In this document: one piece after another, positions 1-5,949 of the stretch
Position numbering within the stretch: the first letter of the stretch is position 1
Layout: the number at the start of each line of letters is the position of its first letter
Made by a program: the position numbers and the translations under genes
NCBI GenBank assembly: GCA_038145175.1
Contig: JAYQPE010000004.1
Span: forward strand, 117,800 to 181,799
From: ATZT02 sp038145175
Lineage (GTDB): Bacteria; Actinomycetota; Actinomycetes; S36-B12; UBA5976
Direction of reading: 5' to 3'
Length of the DNA: 64,000 nt
The notes under the pieces: model-generated
Databases searched by the model: none
What the model saw: only the letters and a program-made list of their open reading frames with translations
What the model was told of the DNA's origin: nothing

Positions 1-1
1 C

Positions 2-226
2 TGGTCAGTAAATTCAGACGAAATTTCAAAAATTGTAGAAATTGAAGAAGAATGTGGTCCAACAAAAACCTGCAAAAATATGAAAGAAATAACTTTTGAA
101 GGATTTGCAGAATCAGGTGGTAGTTTATCGGATGCATGGAAAGCAACTCTTGCACGAGAAGGAAAATTAAATGAAGGTAAAGGAAGCATTAAAGATATTA
201 TTCTTGGATCTAAAGAGAACCGTTAA
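2..226 (+). CDS. 3' end of an unidentified protein (partial)
   Basis: An open frame enters from the left edge and runs 74 codons to TAA at 224-226, 14 bases before coxD. The visible tail has a Cys-containing stretch (ECGPTKTC), then FEGFAESGGS, and a charged C-terminus. I do not recognise the family. Same strand and short spacing suggest co-transcription with coxD and coxE, so it may be another CO dehydrogenase accessory protein, but that rests on position only. The N-terminus lies outside the window. Confidence 0.6.
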   Translation, partial: WSVNSDEISKIVEIEEECGPTKTCKNMKEITFEGFAESGGSLSDAWKATLAREGKLNEGKGSIKDIILGSKENR

Positions 227-240
227 ATTTTAAATTAAAC

Positions 241-1104
241 ATGGAAGAAATAAAATCAGTTGAATCTTTAACAAAACAACTAAAACAAATTGGCTATATT
301 GCCGACAGAGGGCTTTCAACTTCTATTTTAATTTCATTAAAAATGGGACGTCCCCTGCTTTTAGAAGGAGAAGTGGGAGTAGGAAAAACTGAACTAGCAA
401 AAGCTCTTGCAAAATTATTTAATCGAGAATTAATCCGTTTACAGTGTTACGAAGGCATTGATACTAATCAAGCATTATACGAATGGGATTATGCTCGACA
501 AATACTTGAAATTCGAGCCATGAATGAAACAGGAAATAAAAAAAATGAAGTAGACAAACTTTTCAGTGAGAAGTTTTTAATTGAAAGACCATTACTTTCT
601 GCCATCAGAGCAGGGGATAAATCAGTATTACTTATTGATGAAATTGACCGAGCAGATGATGAATTTGAGGCATTTTTACTCGAATTACTATCAGATTTTC
701 AAATATCAATTCCTGAAATTGGAACTATTAAAGCAAAAACTAAACCCATAATTATTTTAACTTCAAATCGTACTCGTGAACTTCATGATGCTCTAAAAAG
801 ACGTTGCCTTTACAACTGGATTGGTTTTCCCAGTGTTGAGCAAGAATTAGAAATAATTAGGAGTCGCATTCCTGATGTAACAGAAAAATTAGCTTCTAAA
901 GTTGTTGAGGCAGTTAATCGCCTTAGAGAAATGGAATTAGAAAAATCACCTGGTGTCGCAGAAGCTATAGATTGGGTTTCCTCATTGCAGGCAATTCAGG
1001 CAGATGATTTAACCGCTGAAAGTGCCATGGATAGTTTAGGTGCAATTTTAAAAGACCGAAGTGATATAGAAACTGTTAAAGAAAATCTTCAAGAAATAGT
1101 TTAA
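241..1104 (+). CDS. coxD: MoxR-type AAA+ ATPase, CoxD-like
   Basis: 287 residues, a complete MoxR/CoxD-type AAA+ ATPase. Walker A is GEVGVGKT at residues 43-50, Walker B is LLIDEID with D133-E134, and a sensor-1-like TSNR follows near residue 174. In carboxidotrophs CoxD is a chaperone needed for assembling the sulfurated Mo-Cu centre of CO dehydrogenase, usually acting with a CoxE-type VWA protein. Here coxE starts one base after the coxD stop, which supports that pairing. No Shine-Dalgarno is seen before the ATG, so translation may depend on the upstream gene. The CoxD call rests on the neighbourhood; the AAA+ call alone is near certain. Confidence 0.88.
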   Translation: MEEIKSVESLTKQLKQIGYIADRGLSTSILISLKMGRPLLLEGEVGVGKTELAKALAKLFNRELIRLQCYEGIDTNQALYEWDYARQILEIRAMNETGNKKNEVDKLFSEKFLIERPLLSAIRAGDKSVLLIDEIDRADDEFEAFLLELLSDFQISIPEIGTIKAKTKPIIILTSNRTRELHDALKRRCLYNWIGFPSVEQELEIIRSRIPDVTEKLASKVVEAVNRLREMELEKSPGVAEAIDWVSSLQAIQADDLTAESAMDSLGAILKDRSDIETVKENLQEIV

Positions 1105-1105
1105 A

Positions 1106-2239
1106 GTGTCTTTTGATTCAACATTTGAAGAACTATTTGTCGAATTTGGAGATTTATTACGCAAATCTGGCCAATCAATTGGTTCCGACGATATTTTAGT
1201 TTTTTGTGATGCCGTTTCTAAATTAAATCCTTCTGATCTTGTTGATATTTATTGGTCAGGTCGATCAACGTTAATTCATAAAAAAGATTCTATTCCAATT
1301 TATAATCAAAAATTTAGGGAATTTTTTTTAAATGCTGAATCAATCTCTAATGATCCTAGAAAAAAGAAAATTCAAGCCACTTCCATAGCGACTGCTACTT
1401 TTGAAATTCCAGAAGTTGAAGAAGGAACACCGGGTGAAGGTGAAGAAGAAGAAAAAAAGATGGGTTTTGTTTCTTCTACAACAGATATTTTTAGATCAAA
1501 AGAATTTAAAGATTGTTCTCCCGAAGAGCTTGCCAAAATGCGACAGATGATGAATGTTTTTAAATTATCTCCTCCTGAGAGAAGAACTAGAAGATATCAA
1601 CTTAAAAAAAATGGAAATAAATTAAGTATGAGAAATATTGCTAAACAAGTTATGAGAAATCATGGAGAAATCGATGAACTAGTTTATGTAAGTAAAAAAA
1701 GAAAACTTAGACCAATCGTTTTTATATTAGACATTTCTGGTTCAATGGCTGATTATTCTCGAAATCTTTTACAATTTGCCCATGCTGCACGCAGCGCCCA
1801 TGAAAAAGTAGAAGTTTTTTGTTTTGGTACCAGACTAACTCGTATTACCAAAATTTTGGACCATAGATCACCAGATGAAGCAATGAAAATTGCTGGTAAT
1901 GCAGTTTTAGATTGGGATGGTGGTACTCGAATTGGTGACTCTATCGAAACTTTTTTAAAAAAATGGGGCCGAAATGGAACCAGTAGAGGAGCTATAGTGG
2001 TTATTTGTTCTGATGGTCTTGATCGAGGTGATCCTCGAATTTTATTTGAAGCTATGGAAAGATTATCAAGATTAAGTTACAGAATTTTATGGATGAATCC
2101 TCATAAAGGTGATCAATTAAATTTTAAACCCAACACCATGGGTATGATTGTGGCAGATCCATTTATTGATCAAATTGTTTCTGGCCATAATTTGAATAGT
2201 TTAAAAGAATTTACTAAATCATTAGTTAATTTAAGATAA
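1106..2239 (+). CDS. coxE: VWA-domain protein, CoxE-like
   Basis: 377 residues with a GTG start one base after the coxD stop. A helical N-terminal half is followed by an acidic linker (about residues 103-118), then a C-terminal von Willebrand A domain whose MIDAS motif DISGS lies at 209-213. A later conserved-looking stretch, DWDGGTRIGDS, carries the T-x-I-x-x-S typical of CoxE proteins. CoxE works with the MoxR-type ATPase CoxD in maturing CO dehydrogenase. The gene order coxD-coxE is classic, although here the pair is on the opposite strand from coxMSL and converges on it. Confidence 0.87.
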   Translation: MSFDSTFEELFVEFGDLLRKSGQSIGSDDILVFCDAVSKLNPSDLVDIYWSGRSTLIHKKDSIPIYNQKFREFFLNAESISNDPRKKKIQATSIATATFEIPEVEEGTPGEGEEEEKKMGFVSSTTDIFRSKEFKDCSPEELAKMRQMMNVFKLSPPERRTRRYQLKKNGNKLSMRNIAKQVMRNHGEIDELVYVSKKRKLRPIVFILDISGSMADYSRNLLQFAHAARSAHEKVEVFCFGTRLTRITKILDHRSPDEAMKIAGNAVLDWDGGTRIGDSIETFLKKWGRNGTSRGAIVVICSDGLDRGDPRILFEAMERLSRLSYRILWMNPHKGDQLNFKPNTMGMIVADPFIDQIVSGHNLNSLKEFTKSLVNLR

Positions 2240-2256
2240 AAAGATAGGAGAATACA

Positions 2257-2559
2257 ATGAAATTTAGTGTTTCAGTTTTTGCCGAAGGTGACAAAGAAAT
2301 TTCTTTATCAGAGATTGTGGAATTTGCAGATGCAGTAGCTCCACTTTCAGGAATTGCCTCTGGTGCAGGAAGTATGTCTTATGGAGCACAACTAGTTATT
2401 GAAGCCGAGAATTCAGATCTTGCAGTTGAAAAAGCGATTGTCGCATTTACAGAAGCAGCAAAATTAGCAAAATTACCTAGCTGGCCGGTTACAAAGGTTG
2501 AAACAATCTCTGAAGTTGAAGATTTTGAAGACGAATACATAGGCGATGATCAGCCTTGA
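2257..2559 (+). CDS. small protein of the cox locus, unknown function
   Basis: 100 residues with a good ribosome site (TAGGAG) seven bases before ATG. The protein looks like a compact alpha/beta fold: an N-terminal strand (KFSVSVFAEG), a helix, a Gly/Ser/Ala-rich turn, a second strand (AQLVIEAE), a long helix, and a terminal strand (PVTKVETIS). An acidic tail follows. That order resembles a ferredoxin-like small domain, but I cannot name a family. Its stop overlaps the TTG start of the next gene by four bases (TTGA), so the two are translationally coupled and probably act in one process. No Cys is present, so it is not an iron-sulfur protein. Confidence 0.75.
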   Translation: MKFSVSVFAEGDKEISLSEIVEFADAVAPLSGIASGAGSMSYGAQLVIEAENSDLAVEKAIVAFTEAAKLAKLPSWPVTKVETISEVEDFEDEYIGDDQP

Positions 2560-2990
2560 TTCGATTAGGTTCTTTAGCAGGTTATGCATTTGAAGGTCCC
2601 AGAGTTTTAATGGGTTGGAGTCCACCAACGATTCCTGGTGTTTATGCAATTATGTCCAGATCAAATCCCAAAAATAAACCTCAACAATATTCTGTTATTT
2701 ACGTAGGCCATGCAGAAGATCTTTCCCAAATTGGTTTTCCCTTAAAACATCCATATGCCCAGTCTTGGATCAAAAGATCTGGGGACAAATTTAATCTTTT
2801 TGTCTGCTATCTAGAAATTCTAGGTGGAACAGTTGCCCACCGCGAACAAATATCAAAAGAATTACAATCAATTTATAAACCAAGTTGCAACGATGAAGTT
2901 TACGATAAAGCGTGGAAAGATGAATGGATCGGCGAATACAACTCAATAACGACAGATCCACTTACTACTAATCGTGATCCAAATCTTTAA
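2556..2990 (+). CDS. GIY-YIG-like small protein
   Basis: 144 residues, TTG start overlapping the previous stop. Several features match the GIY-YIG nuclease fold: PGVYAI with G28-V29-Y30, then VIYVG at 47-51, a basic WIKR near 71-74, and a terminal HREQ...LQSIYKPSCN with E97, K108, P109 and N112 where GIY-YIG enzymes have the metal-binding Glu and the K-P-x-x-N end. The family cleaves DNA or RNA, yet its place in a CO dehydrogenase arm is odd. It may be a non-nucleolytic scaffold or a passenger. The stop abuts the stop of the convergent membrane-protein gene, with no spacer. Confidence 0.65.
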   Translation: MIRLGSLAGYAFEGPRVLMGWSPPTIPGVYAIMSRSNPKNKPQQYSVIYVGHAEDLSQIGFPLKHPYAQSWIKRSGDKFNLFVCYLEILGGTVAHREQISKELQSIYKPSCNDEVYDKAWKDEWIGEYNSITTDPLTTNRDPNL

Positions 2991-3347
2991 TTAATCAGCT
3001 TTTAGACCAATTCCTTCGAATTGTCTCGAACGTCGAACTCCCATTGCTGGACGAGCAGGTTCTGGTTTACTGTGATCTGGTTTATATGTTGCGCCAACCA
3101 CAATGCCTTCTGCCATTCCATAGAGCAAAGGTAATGCACCTGCCACAACTCCACCTGTTCTATTAATTCGTTTTAGAGCAGGTTCAATGACTTCTGCGTT
3201 TCCTTTAATCTTCCAAACTAAGTCGGCTGCTTCTTCTAAATTTGTAGCAACTTTTTTTAATTGGATTCCTACAATTAACAAATAAATTGCAAGTCCTGCG
3301 ATTAAAGCAACTATGTCAATTATTGTTAAAATAATTAATGTTCTCAT
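2991..3347 (-). CDS. small single-span membrane protein 5 of the cox operon
   Basis: 118 residues: one N-terminal transmembrane helix (about 4-26), a helical stretch (KKVATNLEEAADL...NAEVIEPALKRI), a Gly/Ala hydrophobic patch, and a basic, Pro-rich tail. It is the last and longest of five consecutive genes of this design after coxG. Its start overlaps the stop of the previous gene by four bases. A heptad-like helix after one membrane span recalls DUF948-type stalks, but no family is assigned. Membrane attachment or assembly of CO dehydrogenase is a guess from position. Confidence 0.75.
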   Translation of the reverse strand: MRTLIILTIIDIVALIAGLAIYLLIVGIQLKKVATNLEEAADLVWKIKGNAEVIEPALKRINRTGGVVAGALPLLYGMAEGIVVGATYKPDHSKPEPARPAMGVRRSRQFEGIGLKAD

Positions 3348-3634
3348 GAGCGCACCTTATCCAATACTCTGCCTAAGAAAAGATGATGTTGAAGACCTTC
3401 TGCTAAAACTCCATCAACACCTTCAGATACATCTGTTAATAATTTTGCATTTGCAGTATTTGCTTCAGCAGTTGTCAAAGTTGCTTTGATTGCTTTAACC
3501 CGCTTATCTATCCTGCGAACTAAAATAACCAAAATTGTCAGCAATGCTGCAACAGCTAGAACTACAACAAATCCTAAAACAATTGCTGCAGTCCAAAGTG
3601 TTACTACTGTTTCTGAAAGAGTTCCTGAATCCAT
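3344..3634 (-). CDS. small single-span membrane protein 4 of the cox operon
   Basis: 96 residues: a short outside N-terminus, one long transmembrane helix (about 12-39), a basic stop-transfer (RRIDKR), then an amphipathic helix with the repeat-like TTAEANTANAKLL. The tail ends in HHLFLGRVLDKVRS. It starts two bases after the previous gene and overlaps the next by four, so it sits inside one tight operon. I see no catalytic motif. The shared architecture with its four neighbours suggests duplication and divergence. Confidence 0.75.
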   Translation of the reverse strand: MDSGTLSETVVTLWTAAIVLGFVVVLAVAALLTILVILVRRIDKRVKAIKATLTTAEANTANAKLLTDVSEGVDGVLAEGLQHHLFLGRVLDKVRS

Positions 3635-3636
3635 TT

Positions 3637-3894
3637 CTAACCTCCCAATCTGTTTCTGCCTCGTTTGAGCCCATCAATTATTGATGTTGCAAAGGCAATA
3701 GTTGTTTTTAAATCTTTTAAAGGTGCAGTGTTAGTTGCTGCATTTACTAAACCGTCGTTTATTTTCCCAGCTTGTCCGCCAATTCGATAAGCAAGTAAAA
3801 GAATCGGAACGACTAGCGCCACCACTACGAGCACCACTACCAAGCCAATAAAAAATCCTAAAGCCCAACCAGTATGTCCACCAAAAATACTCAT
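3637..3894 (-). CDS. small single-span membrane protein 3 of the cox operon
   Basis: 85 residues: a Gly-rich N-terminus, one transmembrane helix rich in Val (about 10-36), then an amphipathic helix with NAATNTAPLKDLK and a basic end (KRGRNRLGG). The N-T-A and K-x-L elements echo the neighbouring protein. An AAGGAG ribosome site lies just before the ATG, and the upstream gene ends eight bases away. Function unknown. An overlapping minus-strand frame at 3731-4009 is a shadow. Confidence 0.75.
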   Translation of the reverse strand: MSIFGGHTGWALGFFIGLVVVLVVVALVVPILLLAYRIGGQAGKINDGLVNAATNTAPLKDLKTTIAFATSIIDGLKRGRNRLGG

Positions 3895-3902
3895 ATGTCT
3901 CC

Positions 3903-4130
3903 TTAAATTGTTTCTGCAAAATCTCGAACGGGTTTAAGACTTGAATTAACGGCAGGAACTGCTGCAGGAACTGGAGAAGTTTTAGCGGCAATAACTTGTA
4001 CCCCGCCATCTAGTGCATCTAAAGTTTTTGCCACAGCTCGAAGATGACCTATGACTCGACTTAAACCTAAGGCAGCTGCGGCAATTATTAATGTCGCAAG
4101 TACCAAAGTCACAATTGCTACGGTTGGCAT
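3903..4130 (-). CDS. small single-span membrane protein 2 of the cox operon
   Basis: 75 residues, nearly half in one N-terminal transmembrane helix (about 4-24), followed by an amphipathic helix containing DALDGGVQVI. The next protein upstream has DALEGGVALI at the matching place, the clearest sign that the five small genes are paralogues. The ribosome site is TAGGAG before ATG. The C-terminal half is rich in Ala, Pro and Val. No enzyme motif is visible. Confidence 0.75.
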   Translation of the reverse strand: MPTVAIVTLVLATLIIAAAALGLSRVIGHLRAVAKTLDALDGGVQVIAAKTSPVPAAVPAVNSSLKPVRDFAETI

Positions 4131-4139
4131 TTTGTTCTC

Positions 4140-4394
4140 CTATCCCAATAATTTGGCAACTGAGCCTGCGTATCTCACAGCTCCATTTGCTACATCTGAA
4201 ATAACAGCACCTGTTTCATTTAGCAATTCAGGAGTGTTGTTAATTTCTCCAATTAAGGCAACTCCGCCTTCTAGTGCGTCATCTGCTGCTGATCGAATTC
4301 GCTCAAGTGAACCTAAAACTAGATTCAGTAAGGCAATTAGCACAGGAACAATCACAACCAACAAAACTAAATTTCCTATAGCCCATAAAGACAT
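4140..4394 (-). CDS. small single-span membrane protein 1 of the cox operon
   Basis: 84 residues, first of the five-gene series, 12 bases after coxG with its own AGGAG ribosome site. One N-terminal membrane helix (about 5-30) leads into an amphipathic helix with DDALEGGVALIGEI, matching DALDGGVQVI of the following protein. The remainder is small-residue rich. Position directly behind coxG, whose product in other bacteria links CO dehydrogenase with the membrane, suggests a role at that interface; this is inference. Confidence 0.75.
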   Translation of the reverse strand: MSLWAIGNLVLLVVIVPVLIALLNLVLGSLERIRSAADDALEGGVALIGEINNTPELLNETGAVISDVANGAVRYAGSVAKLLG

Positions 4395-4406
4395 GTTTTA
4401 TTTCTC

Positions 4407-4994
4407 CTATCTTCTTTGTAATGGTTTGTAGGGAAAAAAGAATCTGCCAAACACACGCACTGCTGCTCTTTTGAAAGCATTGAAACCAATTGCTAATCCG
4501 CTTGCTGCTTTTGGTCCAGCTACAGTATTTGGATCAAGTCCTAAAGAAATAGCACGTATTCGAGCTTGAGCGCTACTTGCTGTTTGATTAACTAAGACTG
4601 CGGTTACGTCGTTAATTAAACCTCTACCATATTGAGCTGCCGCACCTGAAACTTGCAAATCCAGCGCAATAGTTGCTTTAGTGCCTCCACCTAATGAAGC
4701 TAAATTAATAGTTAATAGTGCATCAGCATTTCCGCGACCTTTTTTATCTGCACCTTTAGCATCTATAACTGTTACCTTTTTGGCTACATCGCGATTAACA
4801 ATTTTGGCTACACCTGCAAATTCCAATTTCACTGGTCCTGCAGAAATGATAACGTCACCTTCATAGGATCCATCGGGCATTTGATTAGTTAAATTTGCAC
4901 CTGGAATACAAGGTGCTACTTGAGATAAATCACCAAAAAAATTCCATACTGAATCGATTGGTTGATCTAGTTCAATTACTTGCGAAATTATCAT
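4407..4994 (-). CDS. coxG: CO dehydrogenase accessory protein CoxG (SRPBCC fold)
   Basis: 195 residues. The N-terminal 145 or so form an SRPBCC/START-like domain of the CoxG family, with the typical start IELDQPIDSVWNFF and the family signature PCIPGA near residue 28. The C-terminal part is Ala-rich and ends in a basic/aromatic tail (RFFFPYKPLQRR), without the clear terminal membrane helix of some CoxG proteins. CoxG is linked with attaching CO dehydrogenase to the membrane and its quinone pool. If the tail cannot anchor itself, the small membrane proteins encoded just downstream are natural partners. Its start lies one base after the upstream XdhC-like stop. Confidence 0.9.
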   Translation of the reverse strand: MIISQVIELDQPIDSVWNFFGDLSQVAPCIPGANLTNQMPDGSYEGDVIISAGPVKLEFAGVAKIVNRDVAKKVTVIDAKGADKKGRGNADALLTINLASLGGGTKATIALDLQVSGAAAQYGRGLINDVTAVLVNQTASSAQARIRAISLGLDPNTVAGPKAASGLAIGFNAFKRAAVRVFGRFFFPYKPLQRR

Positions 4995-4995
4995 C

Positions 4996-5949
4996 TTATC
5001 TCCTTTGCGCTAAGAATGAAGTTGGATTTTTTTCAAACGATGTCCTACAGCCAGGTGCGCAAAAATAAAAAGTATTTCCTTCATATTCAAATGGTCTATT
5101 TGATTTTTGCGCCAAAACGGTCATGCCACATACTGGATCAATTACTTCAGCTACTTCAGAAGTTTTGATTTGAGAATTCGTAACCTTTGCAAATTCTCCT
5201 AAAGCACGTAATTTAACTAACTCTGCAAGAATTGACACAGCCATTTCTCTATGAGTGGTGTGACCCAAATCTAAGCCCACTGGAATTTTGACTTTTTCTA
5301 TTTTTTCAGGCGCAATTTTTTTACTTGCCAGATAATCAAGGACAACTTGTCCACGCTTTTTAGAAGCTACCACACCTATAAATACTGGTGAATTATTTAG
5401 AGCAGTTTCTACTGCTTCTTCGTCACCATGACCTTGTGTTGCAACTACAACTATTGAAGATTCTGAAACCATGTTGCTCGTAAAATCTTCTACATCAACT
5501 AAAGTTACATTCCAATCAAGATTTTGAATTAAAGTTGATAATGTTACTGCCATTGGTGAGCGTCCAACTATTAAAACTTGAGGCACTTTCAACATTGGTT
5601 CAATATAAATTTGTAATGCCCCATCAGATTGACAAGAAATTGGTATAGCTAACACTCCATCTGGAATATGTAGTCCTGCAAATTCAGCTTCTTGACCCAA
5701 CCAAATAAGTTTTGCTTTACCTTCTGCTAAAACCTTTTTTGCTTCTTTAATTAAGACAGGTTCTGCGCAAGCACCACCAATCCAACCAAATATTTCACCT
5801 GATTCTGTAACAATTGCTTTTGAACCGCTTTGTCCTGAAGATGGTCCTTGTCGCCACACAACTGTTGCCATGACAAATGAGTGACCTTGATTTGTCAGTT
5901 CAACAGCACGTTGTATTACGCCAATTCCTTCAACAGCGTGATTATTCAT
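4996..5949 (-). CDS. XdhC/CoxF-family protein with C-terminal YHS domain
   Basis: 317 residues. An XdhC-type N-terminal domain (ATVVWRQGPSSGQSGSKA and IGGACAEP with C61) is followed by a Rossmann-like XdhC_C domain (VLIVGRSPMAV near 126; VGLDLGHTTHREMAVSI near 224). The last 45 residues form a YHS domain with DPVCGM at 271-276 and Cys at 274, 297 and 301. XdhC proteins bind and deliver sulfurated molybdenum cofactor to xanthine dehydrogenase-type enzymes; YHS domains often bind metal. Since CO dehydrogenase has a Mo-S-Cu site, a fused metal-binding domain is suggestive. It overlaps coxL by one base, so it belongs to the structural operon. Confidence 0.88.
   Translation of the reverse strand: MNNHAVEGIGVIQRAVELTNQGHSFVMATVVWRQGPSSGQSGSKAIVTESGEIFGWIGGACAEPVLIKEAKKVLAEGKAKLIWLGQEAEFAGLHIPDGVLAIPISCQSDGALQIYIEPMLKVPQVLIVGRSPMAVTLSTLIQNLDWNVTLVDVEDFTSNMVSESSIVVVATQGHGDEEAVETALNNSPVFIGVVASKKRGQVVLDYLASKKIAPEKIEKVKIPVGLDLGHTTHREMAVSILAELVKLRALGEFAKVTNSQIKTSEVAEVIDPVCGMTVLAQKSNRPFEYEGNTFYFCAPGCRTSFEKNPTSFLAQRR

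Noticed and set aside
3731..4009. 92-codon minus-strand frame across two small membrane genes
   Set aside because: It is out of frame with both, and each of those has its own ribosome site and a typical membrane helix.
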